From contig OZ244928.1 in the NCBI GenBank assembly GCA_965221985.1, positions 496,001-560,000 on the forward strand: DNA of 64,000 bases, read 5' to 3'. This document shows positions 8,051 through 17,332 of this stretch, in pieces. Under the pieces are notes generated by a model. The model searched no databases, had not been told where the DNA came from, and saw nothing but the letters and a program-made list of their open reading frames with translations. Within the stretch, counting starts at the first letter, position 1. Each line of letters begins with the position of its first letter. A program made the position numbers and the translations under genes. This DNA comes from J054 sp965221985 (GTDB taxonomy: Bacteria > Pseudomonadota > Gammaproteobacteria > Steroidobacterales > GCA-2729495).

Positions 8051-10477
8051 CTAAAAGTTGATAGCGCCAGTGATCTGAAACATTCGACCGGTTCCCGGTA
8101 ATACCGAAACTTCCTGGTAAACGCCTTGCAAAGGTCTGAAGTATGTTTCATCGAAGAGATTGTCGACCGTTGCCGTTATGCGAAATCTATCCAGGTCAGC
8201 AAAAAGTGCCGCGCGCACCGTTGTGTAGGAAGGCAAGACAACGGCACCGCTAGTCACACCGCTAGTTTCAGAAACATACGTCGCACCAAGGGTCGCGCCG
8301 AAGACTCCGTATTGGGTTTGATTCGATGTGTATGTGACGAAGGCAGTGAACACATCATCCGGTATGGTTTTAACCTCGTAGCCCCCCGCCAGTTCAGGTA
8401 AACAACTGGCGTTTAAGGCAGCAAACAAGCCCCCGTAGCCCTGCTCTGCGGTAACGGGGGTGCCGAATAAATTCACGCTGGGATGTGTCGGCGCGATAAC
8501 TAGAAATTCGCCGTTGCCTGAACCGCAAGCACCGGGAGGTGGGATTTTAAATTCCTGCGCGGTGTAAGCCGCAGTCAGTGACCAATTGTCCGTAACCAAA
8601 TAGTTGAGTTCTAGCTCAAATCCCTCAGAGGTTTCATCACTGACATTACCGAACGGGTCCTTCACTTGGCGTTCTTGATCATAGACGGCCACTGAGCCAA
8701 ATAAAGTATTACCCAGTAGACTGAATTTTAGGCCCAGTTCCTTCAGTTCAGAGCCAAACAAGAAACCGTCACGCACAGGCCCCGGAGAAACACCCCCGTT
8801 GGAATTAACGTTGACTTCAGAGCCCTCCGCATAACTCATGTAAGGCACTAGCCCCACGGGCGTTGCATAGCTCAAGCTGGCCGACCAGGAAAAATCATCG
8901 TCGTCGTTTTTGAGCTGAATATTGGCTAGTGAAGGATCGAAAACTGTATTCCCAGTATCGATGGACTCAAGCTCATAGTCGTCGAAACGTCCACCTAGTA
9001 ACAGGCTAAGGGCGCCAATCTTCCAATCGGTGACCAATGCAATTCCAGTATCGGTCCATTCAGAATCGAAATTGGAATCCCAAGCAATCCCGCCCGCTTC
9101 ACCGGTAAATGGGCTATCGAATACATCGTTGCCCAGCGCGCCCACCGACAAGTCTCGGCGATCAACCACAAGATAACCGGATAGAAAATTCTCGCGTAAT
9201 TCAGAGTCATAAATCCGGTGAGAAGCAGTGACAAAGATGTCCGTCGTCACCCAGTTACCAAACTCTATGCTGGCTTCATAGCCGGCGCGGGCTTCGAACA
9301 CTTCCATCTCTTGTTGCGCGGCAAATCCTGTACTGACGTATAAATCCCCATCTATTCGGTCATAAAACAATTCTAAGGATATTGCCGAACCATCAAGCTC
9401 TTTGTTTAAGTCCAGATAGGCGGTTACGGAATCTGAATCAGCGATTTCCTGATTCGAGATAAACACCGTACGCGTATTCAGCTGCTTCGCACCGACGCCG
9501 GTATCCAGACCATAAGCATCGGGCACGGCAAATACCCCGAAGTCAATGAAGGTTCGAATATTCGAGGCACCAAAAGTTGTACCAAGCACGGCATCGATTT
9601 CGCTGGGCGTCAACCTGCCATTGCCATCTAGGTCAGCAAGATCAGTATCGCGGCCCGCAAGATAATTGCCATTGTCGATCAAGTCTTGCGTGAGCCGGTT
9701 CCAGCCAGGCGTCTGAAAATAGCCTTCCGAGTGAAAATACATTCCACCCGCTTCAATACTGAATCCATTCGGCAAGTCGTGGGTAAGAGCGAGTTGCAAC
9801 AACTGGTGCTCTGGCTCTCGACCCCGAAAATAGTGCTTTGAATCCTCGTACTCGGCGTAAACGGCCAAACCAGTTTCTCGGCCAGCAGCTAGAAACGGCA
9901 GGTTCAGTTCACCGGTGAGGTTGTTCTTATTGTAACTGCCAACGGTATAGCCGACATTGCCGCTGATCCCATCCGCTGCCGTCAGCTTATTGGCCGCCAC
10001 GGTCTTTGGGTAAAAATTCAGCAATCCGCCAACACGCCCCGCGCCATAGATAACGGGCACTGGTCCACGCAGAATTTCAATACGCTCGCTGGCGCCAACA
10101 GGCGTCGGAAAGAGACCCCGGTTTTCAGCGCGCTTAAAGCCCCGAAAATAGGTTTCGGAAATTGAACCGCGAATCGTAATCGCCCCGGGCACGCCAAAAA
10201 AACTACCCCCAAAGGTCCCCGGGGTCGTGGTGATGAAATCGTCGATATCCTCAATGCCGTAGCGCTCCATTGTGATATCACTAACAATGCTGATGGAACG
10301 CGGCGTTTCTAACAGTGAGCGACTGGTTCCGAATACTGAATCCGTCGCCGTATCTTCGGTCAAGCCAATGGGATCGGCCGTTACGACAACTTCTTCAAGC
10401 TTCATCTCGGCGACAGCATCCTGTGCCCAAACAGCATGCGGCATCATCATCAAGATTAGAACCGCGGTTATTTTCAT
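8051..10477 (-). CDS. TonB-dependent outer-membrane receptor, siderophore type, with an EF-hand-like loop
   Basis: The 808-residue protein has a signal peptide (cleavage near Ala-Gln 19), a TonB-box-like segment EEVVVTA at about 28-34, a plug domain containing RIEILRGPVPVIYGAGRVGG (132-151), and a 22-strand barrel that ends in phenylalanine (GAINF). Plug and barrel features suit ferric-siderophore receptors. Residues 282-293 (DLDGNGRLTPSE) fit the 12-residue EF-hand calcium loop exactly, probably in an extracellular loop. The neighbouring MFS gene, 115 bases upstream on the same strand, might handle the same compound inside the cell, but this is inference. Confidence 0.88.
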   Translation of the reverse strand: MKITAVLILMMMPHAVWAQDAVAEMKLEEVVVTADPIGLTEDTATDSVFGTSRSLLETPRSISIVSDITMERYGIEDIDDFITTTPGTFGGSFFGVPGAITIRGSISETYFRGFKRAENRGLFPTPVGASERIEILRGPVPVIYGAGRVGGLLNFYPKTVAANKLTAADGISGNVGYTVGSYNKNNLTGELNLPFLAAGRETGLAVYAEYEDSKHYFRGREPEHQLLQLALTHDLPNGFSIEAGGMYFHSEGYFQTPGWNRLTQDLIDNGNYLAGRDTDLADLDGNGRLTPSEIDAVLGTTFGASNIRTFIDFGVFAVPDAYGLDTGVGAKQLNTRTVFISNQEIADSDSVTAYLDLNKELDGSAISLELFYDRIDGDLYVSTGFAAQQEMEVFEARAGYEASIEFGNWVTTDIFVTASHRIYDSELRENFLSGYLVVDRRDLSVGALGNDVFDSPFTGEAGGIAWDSNFDSEWTDTGIALVTDWKIGALSLLLGGRFDDYELESIDTGNTVFDPSLANIQLKNDDDDFSWSASLSYATPVGLVPYMSYAEGSEVNVNSNGGVSPGPVRDGFLFGSELKELGLKFSLLGNTLFGSVAVYDQERQVKDPFGNVSDETSEGFELELNYLVTDNWSLTAAYTAQEFKIPPPGACGSGNGEFLVIAPTHPSVNLFGTPVTAEQGYGGLFAALNASCLPELAGGYEVKTIPDDVFTAFVTYTSNQTQYGVFGATLGATYVSETSGVTSGAVVLPSYTTVRAALFADLDRFRITATVDNLFDETYFRPLQGVYQEVSVLPGTGRMFQITGAINF

Positions 10478-10592
10478 TATTGGCCCCGAGAAGTTTCGCT
10501 AAATCGAAGCTTTGAAAAGTCGCTAGAGAATGTCAAGAGAGGTTGGCGGCGAAGGGCCGATGGCCATGCTCATGGCAGTCATTCCGTAATGG

Positions 10593-11873
10593 TCAATCTT
10601 CCGCTTGTTTACGGTGACTGCGCTCAAGCTCCGGCGGCCTGGGAGGCTTCATCAATAGGGTCGCCACCAGGCAGCCAAACAAGATCAGCGCGTAGACTCG
10701 AAAGAGTCCCGCGAAGCCCCCAAACCAGTCAGCGAACAATCCGCCCAGTACTGGACCAACCATGCCAATGGTGGTTATGACATGCATGGTACCCAGGGTC
10801 TTCGGAGCTTCTCTCGGGCCAAAATAGTTCACCAACAATATCGTGGTGGCGAATAGACACATGCCGAAGCTATAGCCTTCCCCGAAGGAAAATAGGGCAA
10901 TGGCGAAAGGATTGTCAGCCGATGCAAGGGCTGTCATGCCTATAATCCCTGCTAACAAGGCGGATGCTAGCAGCCACTTCGGATCAATCCACGATGCAAG
11001 GGCACCGCCAAAGGCCCGCGACAGGGCATTCACCAAGGCTTGAGCGCTCATCGCCGCCGCCGCAACCGTGATGGCAACGCCCAAAGTCCCCATATGCGTC
11101 ACGGCCCAACTGTTTGTGGTTAGACCCACGAACAAGGTCACGGTATAGGCCACAACAATGACAAAATATTGTGGCGTCTTGATCACATCTTTTAATTCCC
11201 AATCGTGGGTAGTGACAAAAACTCGCTTCTTCGGACCCGCGGTAACTTGTGCCTGGTCGTAATTCGCCCTGGATTCCTTTTCGCCCCGAAACATGAAAAG
11301 GGCTATGGCGGCCAGCAATGCAATACTTCCGGCCAACAGCCACCAATGGGCGCGCCAAGTGCCCGTCAAACCGACTACCGTGGTAACAATGAGTGGACCG
11401 GCGACACCGCCCAAACCGCCAATGGTCATATAGGCCCCGATGGCAAACGAGCGGCGCCTGGGAAAGCTTCGGTTGAGCACGGCAACACCCGGCACCGGTG
11501 CGCAAAGGGTATAGCCGAGGCCCGCGCAAGCAGCACCGGCAAAGTACATGGGCAAGGCTTCGGCCACCGCCAATAGCCCAAAACCAATAACCATGGCCAA
11601 GCCACCGAGCCCAAATGATGCGCCAATACCAAAGCGCTGCATGACCCATGCAGGCAGCCGTCCGGAAATACCCACCATGAACGCCAGCACGGAGAAACCC
11701 AGACCGGCATTGGCCCAGGACCAAGCAAGTTCTTCGATCATGAACGGCAGCGCAACACCGAGCGAAGTGAAGGTTGCCGCCGTGATGTGAAAGAAAATAA
11801 TACTAACCAACGCGAATCGAGACCAAGCCCGCCAATCAGCAGTAGGCATCGAAGTGTCAGCAGAACTAGCCAT
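10593..11873 (-). CDS. MFS transporter (monocarboxylate/oxalate-formate-like)
   Basis: The 426-residue protein has 12 predicted membrane segments. The N-terminal pattern (GVALPFMIEELAWSWANAG) resembles the OFA/monocarboxylate porter group of the MFS. It lies 16 bases downstream of ribF on the same strand and could be co-transcribed with it. No functional link to flavin synthesis is evident, and a role in transport of an organic acid is only a family-based guess. Confidence 0.82.
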   Translation of the reverse strand: MASSADTSMPTADWRAWSRFALVSIIFFHITAATFTSLGVALPFMIEELAWSWANAGLGFSVLAFMVGISGRLPAWVMQRFGIGASFGLGGLAMVIGFGLLAVAEALPMYFAGAACAGLGYTLCAPVPGVAVLNRSFPRRRSFAIGAYMTIGGLGGVAGPLIVTTVVGLTGTWRAHWWLLAGSIALLAAIALFMFRGEKESRANYDQAQVTAGPKKRVFVTTHDWELKDVIKTPQYFVIVVAYTVTLFVGLTTNSWAVTHMGTLGVAITVAAAAMSAQALVNALSRAFGGALASWIDPKWLLASALLAGIIGMTALASADNPFAIALFSFGEGYSFGMCLFATTILLVNYFGPREAPKTLGTMHVITTIGMVGPVLGGLFADWFGGFAGLFRVYALILFGCLVATLLMKPPRPPELERSHRKQAED

Positions 11874-11889
11874 TGATCGGCTTCAGCGC

Positions 11890-12906
11890 CTAGTTAGACG
11901 CACTGGAGCGGCCCTCGGGCATTCTCAGCGCCTCAAGGATGGCGCGAGCCTCCGCGACATCCTTGTTCATTTGTACGACCATGGAATCAAGGTCCGGGAA
12001 TTTTAGTTCATCGCGCAGCCGAGCAATCAAATCTACATCGAGGTAGCGACCGTAGATGTCCCGATCAAAATCGAAAATGAATACTTCGAGCAAAGTTCCG
12101 CCACCACCCCCGACCGTGGGACGATTACCCAGGTTGGCAACACCTTCCAGCGTTCCCTCCTCCAGCCCGTGCACGCGGACTGCAAAAATACCCTTGGTCG
12201 CCGTCTTTCGGCGCTTAACTGGAATGTTGGCCGTTGGAAACCCCAATGCACGGCCAAGCTGTTTACCATGCACTACCCGGCCGGACATCATGTAATAGCG
12301 TCCGAGTAAATTTTTTGCCGCCTCCAGGTCCCCACCCGCCAATGCGGCCCGAACCGCTGAACTACTGATCCGGTCATCTTTAAAGGACTGCGCGGAAACC
12401 ATCGTCACCGCGAAGCCATTAGACTCGCCTGCCTTTTGCAAATCACTGATCGATCCGCTGCGATTAATGCCAAATCGAAAATCGTCGCCAACAACCAAAT
12501 GCTTTACTGACAAACCTTGAACCAACAGACGATTGATAAAGTCCTTGGGACTGGCTTGTTGCAGTTTTTCATTAAAGCGCAGGCAAACAAACTCATCGAC
12601 GCCTAGATCTCTCAACAGAATAAATTTTTCACGGAATCGACTAAGCCTGGCAGGCGGATCTTGCGGCCGAAAATACTCCTGCGGTGTAGGCTCAAAAGAG
12701 ATAACGACAGAGCGGATACCAAGCTGACCAGCGCGAGCCTTAACCTGGCGGATAATCTCCTGATGACCGCGATGAATGCCATCAAATACGCCAATGGTTG
12801 CCACACAGCTCTGCTCGCTTAACTGCGACGCGCGGGGATGCAAAGTTCGTGTAAGTTTCACTGACGGCGTGCCTGATAGTATCTCGCCTGGTAGCTGGCG
12901 GAGCAT
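11890..12906 (-). CDS. ribF: Bifunctional riboflavin kinase / FAD synthetase
   Basis: This essential enzyme makes FMN from riboflavin and then FAD. The N-terminal adenylyltransferase domain shows GVFDGIHRGHQ (HxGH at 45-48 from ATG 12906). The C-terminal flavokinase domain shows GRALGFPTANIPV and GNRPTVGGG. The length of 338 is slightly above the usual 305-315 because of about 15 extra N-terminal residues. GTG 12861 (VKLTRTLHP) would give the usual length and is an equally good start. The familiar gammaproteobacterial neighbours ileS and lspA are absent: an MFS gene follows instead. The promoter region carries a palindrome described separately. Confidence 0.93.
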   Translation of the reverse strand: MLRQLPGEILSGTPSVKLTRTLHPRASQLSEQSCVATIGVFDGIHRGHQEIIRQVKARAGQLGIRSVVISFEPTPQEYFRPQDPPARLSRFREKFILLRDLGVDEFVCLRFNEKLQQASPKDFINRLLVQGLSVKHLVVGDDFRFGINRSGSISDLQKAGESNGFAVTMVSAQSFKDDRISSSAVRAALAGGDLEAAKNLLGRYYMMSGRVVHGKQLGRALGFPTANIPVKRRKTATKGIFAVRVHGLEEGTLEGVANLGNRPTVGGGGGTLLEVFIFDFDRDIYGRYLDVDLIARLRDELKFPDLDSMVVQMNKDVAEARAILEALRMPEGRSSASN

Positions 12907-12925
12907 TCATCTCAAGAGGATGGCG

Positions 12926-12956
12926 AGTATACGGAAAATCGATTCGATTTTTTCAA
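12926..12956 (-). promoter_or_regulatory. ribF promoter with a palindrome in a 19-bp spacer
   Basis: On the minus strand TTGAAA (12956-12951) and TATACT (12931-12926) are 19 bases apart. The spacer contains the perfect palindrome AAAATCGATTCGATTTT (12935-12951, arms of 8 with one central base), which also touches the -35 box. A start site about 7 bases beyond the -10 box would leave only about 9 bases before ATG 12906, or about 54 before GTG 12861. Confidence 0.5.
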
Positions 12957-13129
12957 CAAGCAGCGGTTATAACCCGAGAAATCCGGTGACTGTGGCTATC
13001 CCGCTTCCCCGATGAAGCAGGCTCGCACTCCTTCCAGATCATTGACCGCTAGAAACCCATTTCGCGCTGTCTGGGAATAGCGGCTCACCGGGCGGTCGTT
13101 ATAGACGCCGAAGCATCGCCTTTGCCCGC

Positions 13130-14077
13130 CTAATTCTCTATCTCCAACATAGATAGCTCAGTATATTCTTCAAGCTGCTGCTCCAGGTCCGTCACCTTGG
13201 TGAGCTTAGCTAGCGCCATGGCCGAAGCTGCGGTATCTCCGTTCGCGTAATGACGCAGAGCTTCGGTTATCGTACCGCAATAGTTCACCCAGAATCGCGG
13301 CAGTCCTTTTTTTAAGTTGTAAACGTAGTAGCGAACGTTGAAGTTGATATGAAAAAGATTGTCCGCACGCTGATCATAGGACTCGTTGATCAGCGCAAGC
13401 AGCAGGTCAGAATCAACTGATATCTTCGCACCGTTTAGTCTGCTGGAAATGGTGTCTAAATAGAGCTGAAATTCCTCTTTGCCGAAATTCGTGCGAAGGC
13501 TTTTCAGCAGCTTCATGTTACCGGCGAAAGAAAAAATATCGGTGTCGTTTTTTGCATGGGGCAGCAATCTAGTGCGCAACAATGATAGCGCCGATGATTC
13601 GTAGCGACCAAACACATAGTAGTAGTAAGCCATCTTAATGCGATTGGCAAAAAGCGCCGATCGGACACGTGCAGATAGAGTCACCTGCATCCGTTCGCCA
13701 GTTTCGAGATCCGTGCCCGCAACATTTTTCCAGCCTAATACGACCATCAAGCGGGGAATGAAGTGAATATCGTATTTTACATTCTCGGCCGCCAGCGCTT
13801 CCGCAATGCGCCGCCTAAATTTGCCACCTACCGGCAAATGAGTCAGCACAATAAGATCATGGTCACTGTCCGGCGTGGATTCGCCATAGTGCTGAGACCC
13901 GACCAGCACGATACTGGCCTTTGGCAGTATCGCCTTGATTGTGGACCATAGAAAATCAACGGCGGCGGGCAGCGATTCGCTGGTTTGAACTCTCCCCACA
14001 TGTTGAACAGAATCGCCGCGCCCACTATCACTGTGGAAGTTCCGCTTGGAGGACCTAGCTAAGTCGGAGTTCATCAT
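13130..14077 (-). CDS. Orphan nucleotidyltransferase-fold protein
   Basis: The 315-residue protein has a nucleotidyltransferase core: IVLVGSQHYGESTPDSDHDLIVL (about residues 57-78) supplies the GS motif and the Ser-Asp-x-Asp metal-binding pair. The next 230 residues are mostly helical and unrecognised. Such domains transfer NMP groups in antibiotic resistance enzymes, toxin-antitoxin pairs and many uncharacterised proteins. No HEPN or other partner gene is adjacent. I chose the double ATG at 14077/14074; the frame is open back to a TTG at 14248 but no ribosome-binding site decides it. Confidence 0.6.
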   Translation of the reverse strand: MMNSDLARSSKRNFHSDSGRGDSVQHVGRVQTSESLPAAVDFLWSTIKAILPKASIVLVGSQHYGESTPDSDHDLIVLTHLPVGGKFRRRIAEALAAENVKYDIHFIPRLMVVLGWKNVAGTDLETGERMQVTLSARVRSALFANRIKMAYYYYVFGRYESSALSLLRTRLLPHAKNDTDIFSFAGNMKLLKSLRTNFGKEEFQLYLDTISSRLNGAKISVDSDLLLALINESYDQRADNLFHINFNVRYYVYNLKKGLPRFWVNYCGTITEALRHYANGDTAASAMALAKLTKVTDLEQQLEEYTELSMLEIEN

Positions 14078-14603
14078 GATCGTTATTGCTTGAGATTGGG
14101 CAGACGCGCATGCCCGGGAGGATGGCATGCTCAGGCCGTGCCTCGCTGTGATCCGCGCCGCTGTTTCGCACATTGGCTCACCGAAGGCTGTGCCCCGCAG
14201 AATGCGCCGAACCGCTGAGTTCAAGCCATCTGATTCGGCCTGGCACAAACCACTTGTGCTGCCGTGGTATGCAACCAGGCCGTGACCATCAAATAGTCGC
14301 TGCTCCGCTTTCGCAGTGATTGCGAATTGACATAGCGCTAGATTGGTCCGTCATCCGCTATTGATGCGCTGCCACCTCGGACGAGATTGAAACCGCCTCA
14401 CGACTTTCCGGCTATCAGGAGAATCGAATCATGCAAACAAACAGGCCACTTACCTTAGCGATTCTTAGCGAACAAGCCCATGTGGCTTCAGCCGCCGGCC
14501 GATCTTGACGAGATTAGAGCGCTGCGGAAAGGTGAGACAGGTCAGAGTTGGTAGAGGAATAGTATTCCACTGCGGCTGAAACCTGTCGCGCTGCCAAGAC
14601 GAA
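14078..14603. other. 526 bases without a convincing gene
   Basis: The stretch separates the nucleotidyltransferase and the second VOC gene. It includes an uncertain upstream extension of the nucleotidyltransferase frame (14078-14248), a 25-codon plus-strand ORF (14431-14508) that has CAGGAG 9 bases before its ATG but no recognisable product, and the palindrome GGAATAGTATTCC (14556-14568) nested between GACAGGT and ACCTGTC. I see no RNA gene. Confidence 0.5.
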
Positions 14604-15497
14604 TCAGTCGATGAGCTCCAAGCATTCACCCGCCGGACCTTCGATAACCGCAAGCTTACGACCCCGATAGGGCGGCAGATCAATGGCGCGCGGCGACGCG
14701 CGATAGTCGAGGGTTAACTCGCTCAAGGGCGCCGACGCGAAACTCACCATGGCCAGACCCTCCGGCAATTCTCCGGACGGTACACGGCGGCGCTTTATAT
14801 AAGGAGGCAATTCTTCTAGCTCAAGCAAGAAACTCCGCCCCGGTATACGGGCGATGGAAATAGGATAGGCCGTCTCGGGCGATAATTGCAGGACCCGCGA
14901 CATTTGGGTAATGCGAAAAGGCTCCTGCTCCCAAATTCTCAAACCCAACACTGCGCCATAAAACGATTCAATATCTGCTAGGGACGTGCCTCCAACTACC
15001 ATGATAAAGGGCCGGTCGACGAAACATTTTGCGCCATGCAAACCAAAGCGACTGCCACCTGGCAGAATCCGCGTGAAATACATCAGCTCGCCGGCGGGTC
15101 CGGATGTTTGCAGTGCACGCGCAGACTTCGGTGAAGGGTATAAATCAGCCGGGCCACCAATCCGCTTAAACCTTGTGCCCTGCAACTTCCGCAACACCGC
15201 GTCCGGATCTTCCGTCAAAATTTCCGTGGCAATCCAGCCTTGGGTGACGGGCGGCCAATACCCGCCAGCGTTGCCGGTTTCTATAAAGCGCAAATACACT
15301 TGCGCACCACTTGCCGGCTGTAGCAATGCATAGGGCATTCCTGTCATGGCGGGAGTAGCCCAGGTGCTAGTTAAGCTTTCGGGTAGTCGGCCCGAATCGG
15401 CGATTCGGTAATCGAATAAGTCCCGATAAAGCGGCACGCAGGCACTTAGATCAGGCACGCAGTGGGTAGCGATTTCTATGCTGCGGAGTGCTCGCAC
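14604..15497 (-). CDS. Two-domain VOC (glyoxalase/dioxygenase superfamily) protein
   Basis: This 297-residue protein contains two VOC-type halves: about 3-130 (SIEIATHCVPDLSACVPLYRDLF) and about 150-297 (FIMVVGGTSLADIESFYGAVLGL ... VIEGPAGECLELID). The closing GECLELID resembles the last metal-ligand strand of the family. It starts at GTG 15497. It has the same architecture as the protein at 922-1866 but weak visible identity. It ends 64 bases before the TrpB2 gene start region on the same strand and may be transcribed with it. The reaction is unknown. Confidence 0.72.
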   Translation of the reverse strand: MRALRSIEIATHCVPDLSACVPLYRDLFDYRIADSGRLPESLTSTWATPAMTGMPYALLQPASGAQVYLRFIETGNAGGYWPPVTQGWIATEILTEDPDAVLRKLQGTRFKRIGGPADLYPSPKSARALQTSGPAGELMYFTRILPGGSRFGLHGAKCFVDRPFIMVVGGTSLADIESFYGAVLGLRIWEQEPFRITQMSRVLQLSPETAYPISIARIPGRSFLLELEELPPYIKRRRVPSGELPEGLAMVSFASAPLSELTLDYRASPRAIDLPPYRGRKLAVIEGPAGECLELID

Positions 15498-15561
15498 GAT
15501 ATTTTACCGAAATCCCTACGCCACCAACGAGAACCCGCCTATCGCCAAGAACAAAACGCGA

Positions 15562-16920
15562 TCAAACAGCGGGCAGGCCAGACAAGGCCATCGCTAGCTC
15601 ATTCTCCTCATAGCGACCGTCCTTCAATTTACCGGCGAAGTAGTCGGTATAAGCCTGCATATCGAAATGTCCGTGACCTGACAGGCAAATCAGAATCGAA
15701 CGCTCAACACCCTCCTCCTTGCAAGCCAGGGCTTGATCAATACCCGCCTTCAGGGCGTGACTCGATTCGGGGGCCGGCACGATGCCCTCGGTTCGCGCGA
15801 ACTGCACGGCCGCCTCGAAGCATTCGAGCTGGTCGTAGGCCACGGAATCGAGCAAGCCGATCTCCTGCACATGGCTGATCAATGGCGCCATGCCGTGATA
15901 GCGTAGACCACCGGCGTGAAAGGCGCGTGGCATGAACGTCGATCCCAGCGTGTGCATCTTGACCAGCGGTGTCAGATGAGCCGTATCGCCAAAGTCGTAG
16001 GCGTACTTGCCCCGCGTGAGCGTCGGACAAGCTTTTGGCTCGACGGCGAGAACTTTGACGTCACGGCCGCCGCGCAACTGGTTACCCATGAATGGAAAAG
16101 CAAGCCCGGCAAAATTGCTGCCGCCGCCGGTACAACCAATAACGATGTCCGGATAATCGTCGGCCATTGCCATCTGTGATTCGGCCTCAAGACCAATGAC
16201 GGTCTGATGCAACAACACATGATTTAGAACACTGCCCAGAGCGTACTTTGTATCATCGCGGCTCACTGCATCCTCCACGGCCTCGCTAATCGCAATACCA
16301 AGACTGCCGGAAGTGTCTGGGTCTTTTTCGAGAATCGCACGACCAGCGGCAGTTTGACTGCTGGGGCTCGGAATACATTCAGCCCCGTAAACTTCCATCA
16401 AGGCACGTCGATAAGGCTTGCCATCGTAGCTAACACGGACCATGTAGACCTTTACTGCAAGATCGAATAGCGCACCGGCGTGAGCTAATGCCGACCCCCA
16501 TTGCCCGGCACCAGTTTCCGTGGCGATGCGTTTCACACCGGCTTCCTTGTTATAGAAGGCCTGAGCAATTGACGTATTGGTCTTGTGACTGCCGGCCGGA
16601 CTCACGCCCTCGTACTTGTAATAAATTCGCGCGGGCGTATCGAGTTTTTTCTCCAAGCCTCGGGCCCGAAACAGCGGACTCGGACGCCACTGACGGTAGA
16701 TAGCACGAACCGGCTCCGGAATATCAATGTGGCGTTCTAGCGAAACTTCTTGCTCGATCAGAGATGGGGGAAATAGCGGCTCGAGATCCGTGGGCGCAAT
16801 TGCTTGCTTCGTGCCCGGATGCAGGGTTGGTGGGAGTGGTTCGGGCAAATCAGCTTGAATGTTGTACCAGGACTTGGGAATCTGCTCCTCGTCGAGCAGA
16901 TACTTTACCGTTGAGGACAT
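15562..16920 (-). CDS. trpB: Tryptophan synthase beta chain, TrpB2 type
   Basis: This PLP enzyme condenses indole with serine. The cofactor lysine is in GSHKTNTS (Lys113), ETGAGQWGSA is the conserved substrate-side motif, and GCTGGGSNFAG binds the cofactor phosphate. The length of 452 and the extended N-terminus (EEQIPKSWYNIQADLP) mark the TrpB2 subgroup, which normally lacks a TrpA partner; none is present here. ATG 16920 is preceded by GGAGA at 6 bases, better than an upstream in-frame start at 16971. TrpB2 is thought to salvage indole or serve as a backup to TrpB1. Confidence 0.93.
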   Translation of the reverse strand: MSSTVKYLLDEEQIPKSWYNIQADLPEPLPPTLHPGTKQAIAPTDLEPLFPPSLIEQEVSLERHIDIPEPVRAIYRQWRPSPLFRARGLEKKLDTPARIYYKYEGVSPAGSHKTNTSIAQAFYNKEAGVKRIATETGAGQWGSALAHAGALFDLAVKVYMVRVSYDGKPYRRALMEVYGAECIPSPSSQTAAGRAILEKDPDTSGSLGIAISEAVEDAVSRDDTKYALGSVLNHVLLHQTVIGLEAESQMAMADDYPDIVIGCTGGGSNFAGLAFPFMGNQLRGGRDVKVLAVEPKACPTLTRGKYAYDFGDTAHLTPLVKMHTLGSTFMPRAFHAGGLRYHGMAPLISHVQEIGLLDSVAYDQLECFEAAVQFARTEGIVPAPESSHALKAGIDQALACKEEGVERSILICLSGHGHFDMQAYTDYFAGKLKDGRYEENELAMALSGLPAV

Positions 16921-17332
16921 GCTTGTCTCCGTATTATTTTGTTGGCGGGCCGCTCTCGTGCCGCCGTTCAATTATGCCCGAATTTCTACGAGTAGCATGT
17001 ACGCCCTAAGCTATGGATAGGCCGCAATTCGCCTACCCGTAGCATGGCTGGGCCGATAGCAAGTCTATGCTGTCCCACTGGTCCGGTGGATTCATAAAGC
17101 CTGCGCCTCAGACCATGCGCCGAATACGGTACCTGAGATCGCCTAGGGCAGCTGAATTTGCGAATAGTCTCGTGGTCCAATATCTTTAACAAAATATGTT
17201 GGATACACCCTTCCTGCTGGATGGGTAGCGAATCCCGCCACTTATCGAGAAAATCTCTGACTTCCACAAGGAATTTGCCCCAAAATATAGGCGTTTTTCT
17301 GTCCGACACTTTTTATAGGTAACCCATATATC
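16921..17332. other. 412-base divergent intergenic region
   Basis: It separates the TrpB2 gene (-) and the NmrA-like gene (+). It must hold both promoters, but I see no strong consensus pair, operator or RNA. A 107-codon minus-strand frame inside it (16986-17309) has no family resemblance and I do not call it. Confidence 0.5.

Noticed and set aside
16986..17309. 107-codon minus-strand frame between the TrpB2 and NmrA-like genes
   Set aside because: No family resemblance, no ribosome-binding site, and it occupies the region expected to hold both promoters.
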